Origin: Gymnogyps californianus
Lineage: Eukaryota > Chordata > Aves > Accipitriformes > Cathartidae
Direction of reading: 5' to 3'
Assembly: GCF_018139145.2 (NCBI RefSeq)
Contig: NC_059477.1
Coordinates: forward strand, 31,599,502 to 31,663,501
DNA length: 64,000 bases
The notes beneath the pieces were generated by a model. The model did no database searches and was not told the DNA's origin. It saw nothing but the letters and a program-made list of their open reading frames with translations. This document shows, in pieces, positions 38,101 through 49,790 of this stretch; the stretch's first letter is position 1, and each line of letters starts with the position of its first letter. A program made the position numbers and the translations under genes.

Positions 38101-39080
38101 ACTGGTTACTCCATAACATCAAAACACAGATAATTTAACCAGAGAAAGTTAGTGTCTCCTCTGAGTTTGCTGGATCTAACATCAATATTGTCTTGACATG
38201 ACCCTTTATGTCTCATTTCTAATTCCTTCCTTGCACCCACACACCAAATTTCTCCTCTCCACACTCTAACCACTTGTGCTTTTGATATCACATCCCAGTG
38301 TGTTTCTATGTCACTCAACATCTCCACCATTTGGTTCCCAAGCAAGGCAAATAATCCAGCCCCACATCAAAGCAACAAGTAGGAGCAATCTGAAAACTGC
38401 ACAGGTTTCAGTAATGGAAGACAGCAAGGAACAAGCAAGGTCTTATTGCCAAACAGCAAGGAAAATTAATGAGGCTTTCAAACGCCCAACTGGCAGTGTT
38501 AGTGCGTTAAAAGAATGTAAAAGAGGGGAAAGGACCATCTGCCTGCCAACTATGAGAACTCTCTGGCTGGTGCTAAAAACTCCACTGACTGCTGGGCTTG
38601 AAATTCAGGTATTAAAGTTTAAGGGATGTGTTCAAGACTTTTATGAAATGAATGTGATTTACACCAAAAGACACAGCCAGTGATGCTTTTTATCCTCACT
38701 TACTTTTACTAGTATTTTTCCTCTAAATGGATTCTCTGGATCTTCAGCCACTGGTAAAATTTCAGGTTTCCAAAAAAAGGATTCTTTTTAATTTACAATG
38801 AATCATAAAATATATGAAACAGGGTTTGATGTATAGTTCCAGATTGCTGCTTGGTCGTTGAGCTGAAATAAAAGAAAATGGTAGCCTAATCATCAAATGG
38901 AATGATGGCAAGGATAGTCTAAAAAGGAGTATTTTCCTCTGCAACCTTTTTGTTCTATGTCCAGATTCAGATCTGATGCAGCCAAAAGGAAGGGCTCCTC
39001 TAGGATTTGGTGGTAGATGAACCTATTTTAAAAATAAGGCACCATTTGACACAGTAGTGATGAGTATTTTGTTTCTGAAG
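35190..39080. other. Unique, partly AT-rich non-coding stretch
   Basis: Contains the candidate element at 35.8 kb, an imperfect AT hairpin at 36,550-36,574 (GCAAAAAATATA mirrored by TTATTTTTTGC), a C-rich run at 36.8 kb and a G-rich run at 38.0 kb. A 14-base repeat of TGATCTATCAGT occurs twice at about 37,345-37,370. No gene is recognised. Confidence 0.5.
35790..36000. promoter_or_regulatory. Candidate conserved non-coding element
   Basis: AT-rich and repeat-free, with GTGTAATGCATAATTTGCGT, TCTAATTACTTTTGTGATCG, GTTAAATTACATTTGTGAAT and TTCAATTAAGTTC. The TAATTA-type cores and ATGCATAATTTGC (OCT-like) are clustered. There is no direct evidence of function. Confidence 0.22.
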
Positions 39081-39084
39081 GTTT

Positions 39085-39170
39085 TACAATAGCACCTACA
39101 AGTGGTATCATTACCCCTAACTCACAGCTGGGAAGACTGAAGTATCTCAGCTACCTTTGCACCATATATC
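39085..39170 (-). mobile_element. MIR-like fragment, minus strand
   Basis: GTGGTATCATTACCCCTAAC followed by CACAGCTGGGAAGACTGAAG (39,123-39,142) corresponds to 'gtattattatccccatttcacagatgggaaactgagg' of minus-strand MIR. The fragment is short. Confidence 0.5.
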
Positions 39171-39639
39171 CCCCCGCCACACACACACACCCATACACGG
39201 TTTGGGGAAAGCAATCTGTACCTCTCATGCACAAGCCTCCATTCAGAAGCTGTCCTGACTTACCCTGACAAGCAAAATCACTTTCCTAGGGCTACCACAT
39301 GGACAGGTGTTAACATTCACATTAAAAAAGGGGGTTAGTGGCTTCCCACTGCGTGGACTCATCTTGCTCCAAGACTGTGCTGCCACGTTTTCACAGTTAT
39401 CCAGAACAACAGTTTTATTCAGAGCACATAAGATGCACAAGTGGCTTTATCAAAGGACATGCTGGAGTTTGAGCTGAGCATTAATTAGTGGCACCGGAAG
39501 ATGTACATCTGCAGAGTGAAACCTGAAGCAGCATAAACAGTAATTCATAAGGAAGAAGCTTACACTGATCGTTGATCACTGACAAGACATATGGTAACAA
39601 CAGAGCTATCTACAAATACTGGAAAAGTGTAAAAATCTA

Positions 39640-39865
39640 AAAAGAGTTAGTCGGGGAAGGGGAAGGAAATTAAGGAAAGTTTAGGCTGGCTGTTAGACAG
39701 AGTTCGCTACTGGTGAATGGTATTCTTTCCCAAGGGAAGCAATAGATGCTTAGTTATTTAAAGCCAACAGGAGAAAATGCATTATAGGGAACAATCCCAC
39801 ATTAGCAAGGGATGAACTGGATAGGCTGTCAGCCCTTTTCCAATTCTAATTAGCTTATGATTTAC
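39640..39865 (+). mobile_element. CR1 LINE 3' end relic
   Basis: AAGTTTAGGCTGGCTGTTAG near 39,676 matches the CR1 'tttaggctggatattag' block. The copy ends with GGATGAACTGGATAGGCTGT and CTTTTCCAATTCTAATTAGC near 39,810-39,855, corresponding to the CR1 terminal 'ggacc...tcccttccaactctaattattctatgatt'. It is a 5'-truncated copy of about 220 bases. Confidence 0.7.
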
Positions 39866-40854
39866 TAATAATTCTTCTTTGGGTCAAAAGGTCAAAAGAC
39901 CCCCACCATTCTGCTTACTAGTCTCCATAAATATACGTTATACAACAGACAGAGAGCACAAGTTCTCCCTGTACAATATGCTGTATCTGTCACCTTGGAA
40001 TTATTGAAATATCATGCAGCGAAGCCTTTTCACCACAGAGATTTTACTTTCTAAATGATGGTGAGGGTCACTTTAACTAGAACTTCTCCTTGCACTTTGC
40101 GAAACAACGCAGTTGCACCATGTTTCTCTGAGACTGAGTGTGCCTGGAAGCTATGCCTAGATGAAGAAAACAGGTTGTGATTAAGATCTACTGAGATATC
40201 TGGAGCAATTCAGGGCTCTGTCTACAAACACTGTTAGCGTTCCTAGCAGCTGTACTGCACTTTCAGCTCAGACTCCAAACTTCAAGACACCTTGCATCAG
40301 CCATAGACTAGGTGGACTAGGAACCCATCGCACATCTCATACTACTTCTGGAAGAAGACCTGAGACAAGCAAAAGACAAAGAATCGAGCAGTTTATGTTC
40401 AGACAGGACAAAAGATGTGCTAAGAGTTGGAAGAGCTGGAAGAAGCCAGTTATTGCAAGTGGGCTACTCGGAGAGGTATTTGGAAAAGGGCATTTCCCCA
40501 GTTTTGAGAAACAAAGAAACTTGTCATTCTAGAATTAAAAGCCTAGGTGGGTTGCCAGAGATGAAGGAAACAAGGGCAAGGAAAAGGAACAAAAGGAAGA
40601 AGTTTTGCAAGGATTCAACTATCATCAGCCCTGAATTGCCCATATTTGAAGGGTGACTCTGGGATTCACAAGAGAAGCCAAGCATGGGGAGGAAAGGAGC
40701 AGAGATTGCATAAGGGCATTTTTTATTCTCCCTGGTGTTCTGACTCCTATTCTGCCTGAAAGGACAGAGTTAATGGGTTAGAAATCCTCTGAAAATCCTA
40801 TATTTCTTTTATCTATCACACATCCCTAGAGAGATAAATTGTTGTCCAGAATGA

Positions 40855-40945
40855 GCTGGTATCTAGAAATACGGGGATACAGAACTGGAAAAGACCACAT
40901 GAGCAACCAAGTTTTACCCCCTGCCTATTTATGGTGGTGGTTAAA
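40855..40945 (-). mobile_element. CR1 LINE 3' end relic, minus strand
   Basis: Plus-strand text GGGGATACAGAACTGGAAAA, then GACCACATGAGCAACCAAGT and TTTACCCCCTGCC matches the reverse complement of the CR1 terminus ('atcatagaat...ctggaaaggacctcatgaggtcatcaagtccagccccctgcc'). The copy is short, with about a quarter of positions changed by eye. Confidence 0.65.
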
Positions 40946-40949
40946 AGCA

Positions 40950-43925
40950 TAAAATTAAAATGCCTGCACTAACACATTCCTAGCTTAGCCAGGCTGAGGT
41001 GAGGCCTGCTAACTAGGAAGAGCTGCAAGGGCATGCAAAAGCACCAGATGTTTGCCTGCTGAATGACTAATCGTGCCCTCACCCTCAGTAAAGTGTTCAA
41101 GTGGCATGAAGAGACACATTCTTGGCTTCATAAACAACTACTGTTAGGATTCAGTTGAAAATGTCATTAAAAGTCTGTGTATTTCAGCCCAAGGTTGGAG
41201 TGGCTGAAAACTCCTCATTCCCTTACCACTCCAAACAGCCCGTCAGACAGATGCAGGGGTTTTCTGGTGAAACACAAACAGCTGTAATCACTGGATTAGG
41301 TACGGTTATGAGGATGAAAGCAAAGGACAACATCCAAGCACTGCAGCCTGCAGGGGACGGATCAGAGGGAGGGAAGGGAGCTGCCAGCATCTCGTGCAGG
41401 GCCGGGGAGACCCCAGCCCCGCCAGGAGGGCAGCAGCCCTGTCGGCAGCAGTCCGGCTGGCGGCAGACGGGAGCTTGACCATTTCTGACAATGGGAATCA
41501 GGAAAGGAACAGAGGTTACAGGGCAAACAGCATGAGAAAGGTTGGAGCTCAGCCCATTTCCAGCCAAAAGAACCACATAATTTACCAGCCTGTAAGAGAA
41601 GCAATTCAACTGAAGTTTGCTCTTGCCTTTGGGGGGATTTCTGACAGAGAAACAGAAAAGACCTGCCCTCCTGCATTCAGCAGAGCAGATCCATGACCTC
41701 TAAGGACAACCTAACAGAGCAGCACTTCCCTGCATCAGGAACCTATGAACTCCAGGCTACAAAACACTGTCTTCATCCTGCTCGCCAAAGAGGGCAGCCA
41801 AGGCCAAAAGGCTCTTTCTGAGAAGCAGTGGTACTATTATCCTTTGCAAACTGGTGTCAATAAACAGCAACACCCTAGAGGTCCTTCTTTCTCCAGCAGG
41901 TGTAACACCCCTAGCAGAAGAGGACAAGCACAGGGATCTGTTGTTACATGAGCTCTTCCTGATGGGAACAGGATGCCAACCAAGTGCGCTCTAGATTTTT
42001 TACTATAACTCCCTGTCAGATTGCCAAAGGTATTAAATAACAAATCTGCTTATTTTCAACCATGACCACAGTTCAGTGCAGCCAAGTGAAAACAGTCCAT
42101 TGCAGGTGGACAGCATATAAAGCACTACACCCAGGCCCTGGAGAGGGCACCCTGCCCTTAACGACATGTATTCCAGCTGTACTGCAACAGATGTGCAGTC
42201 CCCATTCAGCTTAAACAAATACTGGCTTTGGTAGACTCACTAGTTTAAAGGTAAAATATGCTATTGGCTCTAACTTCAGTTGTACAACATTGATATATTC
42301 CGCCTTCTGTTAAAATACAGTCTTGGTAGCTATCCATGTCTGATGCAGTAATGAAAACCAACCTGCTTCTACAGACCACGAGTCATACTAAATGAGAGGA
42401 ACTGTGAACTGGGCATGCCAGTAGGAGTGAAATGCAAAAACTTCTGAAACAGAAAAGATATGCACAGTGCTCAAGAATACTTGGTTCAGATTAGAAGAGA
42501 GGACAAGTATCTTTAAAAGACAGCCTGATCCAAAGCTGATGGAATGAATTTTAAGATGCCCTCCACCCTTTATTTCAGTGATCCTTGGATCAGGTCCATA
42601 GCAGGAGGCTTGTAGCAATTTCATAGGCTTTAAATTCAGGAGGAGCAAATACAGTAACTTCTTGAGTAACTTTTAGAGGGGTAGTTCTAAAGAGGCAATT
42701 TCCTCTCGGCATTTCAGTCCACATCAAAGCTAGTGCCAACCAATCAAGCTGACGGGAACTTCAGTGGCAGTTGGATGCTTGCAATGTGCCATTGTAGAGG
42801 AGAGAATGGAGAGCATCTTCATTTGCAGCCCACTTCAAAGTCAAGTTAGCTAGGGTATCACGGGAACATGAACCACTGACAAGAGAGCCTAGGCAACTCT
42901 TTTGTAATCTCTTAGTCCTGAAAGGAAGCTCAACAGTTAAAGCTAGTGTGTGAGCCTTAATGCACTGGAGAGGTCTGGCTTTCAATTTGAATGCTGAGGT
43001 TTGGAAGATCATAGCCAACAGCAGCCACAGAGTCAGCAGCTTGTTTCCAGTTCGTGAACTCCATACGCAAGCTGGATTTCCACTCCGGGAAGGGAAGGGG
43101 TGACGGGAAATAATTCAAATTATCATGACTTTGGGGCCTATGTTTTTTTAATTTCTTTTTTTTCCGCCCAGGCTGGCACATGTCACTAGGAGCAAAGCCA
43201 ACACTAGACACACAGTTTGTCAAGTGACTCACCACTGATCACTGCTTGTTACTGGGAGCACAGGTGTGGAACAATCTAAGAACGGGAAATGCAAACTTCT
43301 TACATCAAAGGAAATAAGGGTGGCTAATGCCAGCTGTTCTGCAAGTAATTTGGGGAATGAAGTGGAAGAGTTAGCAGCAGCTAACTGGTGGGAATCTAGT
43401 TTTTCTGCAAGCACTGCTCCAGCAGGGTGGGTTTCAGAGATGATGCTGCCAGTTTGAACAAGAACATCTTGTTTTTAATAGCACACATCTGTCCTTTCTG
43501 TTGTTTTGATGAAAGAAAGGGTCATTTCAAACAGAAATCACCAAATGGGAGCTGTGCTTCAGACTGATTTTTTCCTATGCATACAACTAATATGCAGAGA
43601 TGGGAAACTATTTAAAATATATAGCACTTTTCAGGCAATCCTTTAAAACAATCTCTGATTAATGCTCACAACTCTAGAAAATGCTGTCTGTCATCTTCTT
43701 TTTTTTTTCTTATGCATTATTACTTCAACAGAGAAACCTGATACTGACTTCCCATTGTTTGCCCAAGGCAATGAGTGAGCTGCTGGTAGGGATGAGTTTA
43801 GAAGTTAAAACCTACCAATTCCCAGGTTTGTATTTAAGCAATCACAGCACATGTCTCTCTTTCTCAGTCAATTCATATCCCTTTCTAACTGTTAACACAG
43901 ACCAAAGCAGATGACATTTATACAG
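40950..43925. other. Non-coding stretch with a short GC spike
   Basis: Positions 41,340-41,480 are sharply more G+C-rich than their surroundings, with a few CpG, and produce opposing chance ORFs of about 105-128 codons. The palindromic relic at 42.5 kb is the only repeat. No gene is recognised. Confidence 0.5.
42522..42602. repeat. Imperfect palindrome, sauropsid repeat relic
   Basis: GCCTGATCCAAAG at 42,522-42,534 and CTTGGATCAGGTC at 42,585-42,597 are inverted copies around a worn centre of about 50 bases (GGAATGAATT ... TTTCAGTGATC). It belongs to the same family as the copy at 28.97 kb. Confidence 0.7.
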
Positions 43926-43929
43926 GATT

Positions 43930-44165
43930 ACTTGACTCCAAGCAATATTAATACTTGCAATTCTGTAGCTGGCCCAGACTGTGTTCCCAGAGCTTTACAA
44001 ATCCCAGTGACCAAAGCCTCACAGCATCTCCGTGAAGTACTATTTGCTTTGTTAGGGGGCTGAATAATGAAGCATGAAGTGTTTATGGGACATGCTCATA
44101 TTCACACAGTAAGCCTGTAACAGGAGTTGATGCTAGCCATGGATGCCAGGTTGTTCCCAGATGTT
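43930..44165 (-). mobile_element. MIR-like core-SINE relic, minus strand
   Basis: CCCAGAGCTTTACAAATCCC, CTCACAGCATCTCCGTGAAG, CATGCTCATATTCACACAGT at 44,091-44,110 and GTAACAGGAGTTGATGCTAG, ending GCCAGGTTGTTCCCA, match the reverse complement of MIR nearly end to end. The middle, where 'gatgaggaaactgaggcac' is expected, is badly worn. Confidence 0.6.
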
Positions 44166-44169
44166 TCAG

Positions 44170-46325
44170 GAATGCTCCGAGTCTTCAATCTATGTTCAGC
44201 TCAAAAGCCCATTCTGCCCTTCCTTCAATTCAGTTTTCAGCCAGAAATATTCTCCACAAGAGGCACAGAAAAGATGTAAGAAGACCCTGTCCAGTGATCT
44301 TGAACAACCTCATCAAAGCTAGACATCCACACACAGAAATTTTGTAGGGTGAAGGGACCAGTCACAAAAGACTCTATTGGTTTGGTTCTCTAAACAAATT
44401 TTTGGCCTGTGTGCAGTGTAATGTGCATACCATTTAACCTTTTAACATTGTTAGTTGTAGGTGCCAATAAACTCAATAAGGGAACATTTGAAATCAGTCT
44501 CACCTAACTGTAAAATCGATGCTACCTGTCACAGCACAGTAAAACGCTAAGGCTCCAGCTGTACTGTATGGTTTCAACGCCTAACTACACAAAAACACAC
44601 ACAATGTTCTCTAAGATACTGCAGTCCTGCTAAAACAATTTTCATTAAATGCCTCAAAAAGCTAAAGAGATTGTTATCTAAAAACAATGAGAAAGCATTT
44701 AAACCACAGGGCGCCTGGATTTCAGATGGATTCCCACTGCTGTTTGTGTTACAGAGACAGGTAGAGGTTCCACATGAGTGGCATGGCACAAGTTGCTATC
44801 CGTGGAGTAACTTCTCATCCCAAAAGAACTTTTGATCTCAATGAACAAAATAGATTACATGTACTCTCATACTCATTCACAGTGGAAAGTTGAGGCAGAG
44901 AGCGTTCATCAGACATCCTCTTGGAGTTGGTTTAAACTTCCTGTCCCTGCACCATCTGACCTCTGCGTGAGTTAGAACTTCCTGCAAAAAGGAAATTATT
45001 GCCCAATAATCCAGGATGTAAATCTAAATTGCCATAGGTATTTCCTGCTAACTCCCCAAGCGGATACTGTATTACACACTCAGAACATCTTCTTGTGGTT
45101 AAGAGGATTACACTAAGCCACATAAAGGCACTCTTTAGTTATCATTCCACCACAGGCAGGAGATGCAACCACTGCACAGGTAGATATACCTGCGCTAGCT
45201 GACAAGGCACAGGCTGTATTAGCACTACCAAAATCCTAGGTACTTACTTGGGCAGTTGATGCCTTTGCTTGTAAAATAAAGCCCTCAGAGCCATGAAGGA
45301 ACAGCCCTTGAGCTTTCAGAGCTAAAGTGCGTAGAGAAATAAAACTCTAAACCTGTTAGCTGCTAAAGATGGTTTTGTTTAAGCGACATATTCGTTCCTT
45401 CACAGTCCATTATCTGACCAGCTTCAGCTACATCTAATAGCTCCAGTGAGGAAAAAAAGAAAACAGCAACTGTAAGAAGAGAGGATTTTTGAAGTCAGTA
45501 TGTGTATGAGCGGGGATGGTTTTATGAATTTAACCCATCCAAAGGCAAGCAGGTGCAAAGAGCTCTCCCCATTAACGTGGTATCACACAGCATCCAGTTG
45601 CCCCTCTCAGCTCTGACATTCCCGAGTCTCCTCCAAATGCCACCTCTGTCGCCCGCAATCCTGAAGCAAAGCCAGGAGGAAGCACAGCACATATGGCATG
45701 CTGCACTCTTAATAGCAGAAAGGATGTTTTGGCTGCTGACTCCACAGTAAACCCTTTCTTTTCATTAAGGATATGTCCAAACAGTATTTCACTGGCAGAC
45801 ACGGTCTTCTGCTCCAACTCAAGACAGCCATTTACAAGCCTTCTTCCCCTGCGTCCTTAATTGGGGCTCTCATTTGGCTATGGCCTCTTACCTCTCTTTC
45901 CCACATAAGAAACTCCAGCTCAGGAGAGGAAGTGCTTTAAACTCTGGCTAATTAACTCAGCAGGAGAAAGTCAGAGCTCAAAATCTACCCTCCCCTATCA
46001 GAAACTCCTTACCCTGCGGTTAGGAAACATGAAGCTGCTGACAACTCTTAAACACTCCTCCCACAGGAAATGTATTTCTCCCATAACTTCTGGGGAATTA
46101 CTCCTATACTGTCTTAACATAAACAATCCTGGGAAACAGTGACACCCACATATACACACACCTTTCCAGTTCCAGAGGCGAGTGCAGAAACATTAAGGAC
46201 ATGCACATGGCTTTGCTATGGTACTTGTTCAGATGGAGCTTCCAACCTCCTAGATGAGTTGTGGAATGAAGAGAAGGGTATGCATCTGTGACTAAATTGT
46301 TCTGCTCCGGCACAGCAAGGCCAGG
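44170..46325. other. Unique non-coding sequence, nothing recognised
   Basis: Ordinary mixed composition, without repeats or long ORFs. Nothing is supported here. Confidence 0.5.
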
Positions 46326-46329
46326 CAGC

Positions 46330-46785
46330 AGGACACCGACACGCCTCTCTCAGCTCTGCTACTGACTGCATACCCTAGTCCTAAGCCACTAAACACCAGC
46401 GGCCAAATCTGAAAATGAGGTGCCTTGCTGGAGAGGCATGGCTCTGAGATCCCCAGTGTCTTTAACTCTCTGTGACTTCCATCTGCTTTGAGCTTTCAGG
46501 ACCCCTGAGACCACAAATGCACAACCAGGCATCCAAAAATGGAGGCTGTATGAAAAGCCATGTCCTCTGCTGTTCTACATGAGCGGCATACAACCATATA
46601 CATCTTAGTACAGCTATGCTTATTAATACAACATGGGGTTGTTGCGTATTGGCCCTAATGTCTCTCTGTTTCACTTTATCCTCCTCTAAAATGGAAATAA
46701 ATAATACCCACACAGCATGGCAAAGCACTTTGTAATCCCCAAATGAAGGGTTCTGTAGGTGTGAAGTATTCATAAGATGTATTTA
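46330..46785 (+). mobile_element. MIR-derived SINE with separated head and tail
   Basis: The head CTCAGCTCTGCTACTGACTG (46,349-46,368) and the tail TCTAAAATGGAAATAAATAA, then CAAAGCACTTTGTAATCCCC (46,721-46,740) are clear MIR blocks, but they lie about 300 bases apart, where ordinary MIR has about 60. The intervening part (CCAAATCTGAAAATGAGGTG near 46,405; CTCTGTGACTTCCATCTGCT near 46,471) resembles the palindromic block 'gaaaatcaggccc...gacttcagtggg' found alone elsewhere in the window. It may be a composite family or an insertion. Confidence 0.6.
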
Positions 46786-46879
46786 TTTTCAAACTGCAAA
46801 AAAGCTTGCTGCTGTGTTCCCTGGCTGTATTTAGCAGACCTCTCCGCTGTGCAGATCTGAAGCAGACATCAGGGAAAGG

Positions 46880-47110
46880 AATGCTGTGATAATCAACTCC
46901 AAATCCCGCAATCTATTTGTTCTACTAATTAAAGGAATATTTACTCAGGAAGCAGGTTTACATTAGATGAATAGTTTCTAAGAACAAATACGATTTAATT
47001 ATGTGTAGATGCAAGAAGCATACTACATATTAAGTAGATTAATTTATGCTCACTAAAAATAGAGGCAAAATTGGTGCTTGGCTATTAATTTTCTATGTTG
47101 GAGAAAAGCA
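46880..47110. promoter_or_regulatory. Candidate conserved non-coding element
   Basis: A run of homeodomain-like words without repeat similarity: TGTGATAATCAACTCC, TACTAATTAAAGG, CGATTTAATTATGTG, GTAGATTAATTTATGC and GGCTATTAATTTTC. It is similar in flavour to the 13 kb block. Function is inferred only. Confidence 0.25.
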
Positions 47111-47760
47111 AGGGTAAGAAAGGGTTCACAGAGTTGTCTGCTTTAGAAGCTTATTTAAAAGTGATCTGCATTTTTTTCAGAAAGAACCAGAATAAGTCCT
47201 TTGCATAAGATAACTTCATTTACTCACAGCATTTTATAAATAAATTGTATTCTAGACTAAAAGAATAAATTTTATGGAATTTAGTAACAGAGCAAGAAAG
47301 AAGTGAAGCACCTTGAGCAAGGAATAAAGTAGGTTTTCAAACGATGACGTGATGTGTGAGTGAGGATGAACAGGTTAAACAAGTGCCACATAGCATAGCT
47401 ACAGAGTCCTTACAGGGGCCAAGGCAGAGCAGGCCAGTGCTGAACAGTGTTTGATGATACATGAACTTGTAGCATATTCGGCCCCTCCATTCCCATGTTC
47501 TGTAGTGAACACCAGACACGGTGTGGCTATAGGAAAGCAGGAGGCAACCTACAACATGAGTTGTGTGGAAGAGTCTCTCCGCCAACAGCTATTTTCTTTA
47601 ATAAACAAGACAGACTCCCAGTCTCCAGAAGGTGACAAACACTTGAGCAGAAGAGTAAAGAGAAGGTCTTGGTGGGGCTTCGAACAGCAAGATGGCAACT
47701 CTGAACTGAATCCATGGATTATAGCATACAGAGTGTATTGCTTTAGTTGTTGAAAGAGTT

Positions 47761-47826
47761 GATAGAGAAAAGCAACACAATATTTTGGTATCAGATAGAG
47801 AAAAGCAACACAATATTTTGGTATCA
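47761..47826. repeat. Exact 33-base tandem duplication
   Basis: Two identical 33-base units lie head to tail at 47,761-47,793 and 47,794-47,826. Each starts GATAGAGAAAAGC and ends TTTTGGTATCA. No difference between the units is visible, in contrast to the strong decay of other repeats here, so the duplication is recent (or an assembly artefact). It is AT-rich, with no gene around it. Confidence 0.95.
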
Positions 47827-48044
47827 AACTGATTTGTCAGAATTGTTCATTTGATGACACTGTGGATAAAAAAAATTGTATTTTTTAATAGTTACCATAA
47901 GTATTCATAAGGTATCCATCAACAGCACTTGGCCTTGCTTTACAGGAAAAAATAATTTCCCAGAAAGGGCAGGGACTATTTCAAGGCCCTTCTGCTTTAA
48001 CATAAAGAATTCATCATATTTCTGATGTCAAACAAGAAAAAGTG

Positions 48045-48190
48045 ACAATGACTCCAGGACTCTCATTCACTGCCTCCCTCTACGAGCTTAGACAAGTGAC
48101 TCAACTTCTCTTTGCCTCAGCATCTTCCCTGGTAAAAAGGAAATTTCTTCACTTAGGAATCATAAAGGACGATGCAATGGGTTTGATATA
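48045..48190 (+). mobile_element. MIR-like core-SINE relic
   Basis: GAGCTTAGACAAGTGACTCA at 48,084-48,103, ACTTCTCTTTGCCTCAGCAT and CTTCCCTGGTAAAAAGGAAA match the MIR core ('gaccttgggcaagtcacttaacttctctgtgcctcagtttcctcatctgtaaaatgg'). Confidence 0.75.
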
Positions 48191-48639
48191 TTACAGCTGG
48201 ATAAGGCACAAAATAACACGACAACTTTTTTGTAAATTCTTCTTCCTGTCCTCTACGTGTGCTACTAAATATAGCAGAGCAAGACAGTTCTAGTTGATTC
48301 TTGTCTTTCTTCCTACTGCTGCCTTTCATCTTCTGCACAAGCTTCCTCCCTTTTCAATAGCCTTGAAAAACAAGAAGAATGTACTGGCATCCCACCACAC
48401 TTCAATGTGCTGTTACCACCTGGTTTCATACCAACCAGAAAGCTGGCTTTTCCCATTTGCTCCTGTGTTTGCAAGTATGTAGAAGACTTCAGTTCTCAAA
48501 GATACAGACTTTAGCCTACATGTAAAGTTTTTAGGAGTCTTGCTGAAATGGAATATAGCCAGTCTTGTGGGTGAAAATTCAGAGATTAATATATTTTAAG
48601 CACATCTCCAGTTCCTACCAAGGTTTAGCTGTTGCTGAG

Positions 48640-48740
48640 TTCAGCTGAGCCCGTGTTCAGCTGAATGGTGGAGGTCGGGCAATGTCCGAGGTCGGGCAAT
48701 GGACTAGATGATGCATCAAGATCTGTTCTATGAAAGTCTG
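48640..48740 (+). mobile_element. Possible CR1 3' end fragment with internal duplication
   Basis: GGACTAGATGATGCATCAAG followed by ATCTGTTCTATGAAAG resembles the CR1 terminus. Immediately before it, GAGGTCGGGCAATG occurs twice (48,671-48,684 and 48,688-48,701), a 17-base-period duplication that makes this copy distinctive. The 5' limit is unclear. Confidence 0.5.
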
Positions 48741-49554
48741 GCCACCAATGTATTAAATTAGTGTCTGACTGTTTATCAGATGCAGCTCAATATTTCATTA
48801 CAATGTTTAAATCTCAACCTTTAAAAAAATACAAACCAGAAATTTAGAAGGATATGGGAGAAAGGAAACACAACCTTTGAAACCCTCTGTGAAACAGAGA
48901 GGCCAGCAAAATACAAAGAGCTTTGTAGCATTTTGGAAATTAATAGCAGCCCATTTTTATCAAATAAATGCTGTTGTAGCTGAAACAACACAGATTGCAG
49001 ACACATTTGTAGCTTTCTGTCTTACAGAGAAGCCAAAGTTTTCGGGGAAAGATCTTCCTACATCAATCTGCTTTGAAGTGCTTCCTACAATCATGATAAT
49101 CTGTTCCAGAAACTGGTCATAATAGAAAACACCATTTCAAAGCAGTCTACAAAGCACATTTCTAAAAATGCTTTCAGTTACACCTCAATTGCAAATACGC
49201 CACTGAGCCACTTACTTTTTCATCGGGGAGGGTTGGCTGTGATAAGCACGCATTTTTCCTGATCTCCTGCCTTTTAATCATGTCTATCAAGTGATTGTAA
49301 CTGACAGACATGTTAGCTCTGCTATTCAAAACAAATAAGAGATGCCTAAATTATACTGCTGCATTTTAAAGAGGTACTGTCAGGTTGAAAACCTGGGGCC
49401 AACTCACACAGCCCTGACTCAGGTAGTATACCAATTTCAGAAGCAAATAGTCCTTGGATAAGAACTGCAAGGCGTGAACTTTTTGGGGTTTTTAAATGAA
49501 AAATCCAATTTTAACTTACATAAACGGAACTTTTGCTACTGATATCCCTTGGTG

Positions 49555-49790
49555 CAGGATCAGGCCCTTATGTCTTCTACAAATATCTTAGACCATTAGA
49601 ACTGCAGACATCGGATTATTTCCAATTCTTTATACTATTAATTTAAACCCCTGATTCTACCAGGTAGAAGTCTGCCATGTAAATAATCCCACTGGCTCAG
49701 GTCCTTGTGATAACTTCACTGAAGCACTTCAGTAGTTCATTTGGTCTATTTGTGGAGAAAAGTCTTACTCAACCCAAGTAAAAAGTTCAG
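49555..49790. repeat. Probable palindromic repeat relics
   Basis: GGTGCAGGATCAGGCCCTTA near 49,552, then GTAAATAATCCCACTGGCTC near 49,679 and AAAGTCTTACTCAACCC near 49,760 resemble separate arms of the same palindromic repeats. The spacing is too long for one simple copy, so this may be two copies or an interrupted one. Confidence 0.4.

Noticed and set aside
47549..47827. Minus-strand ORF with a repeated 11-residue peptide
   Set aside because: The peptide repeat is only a translation of the 33-base tandem duplication, whose length happens to be a multiple of three.
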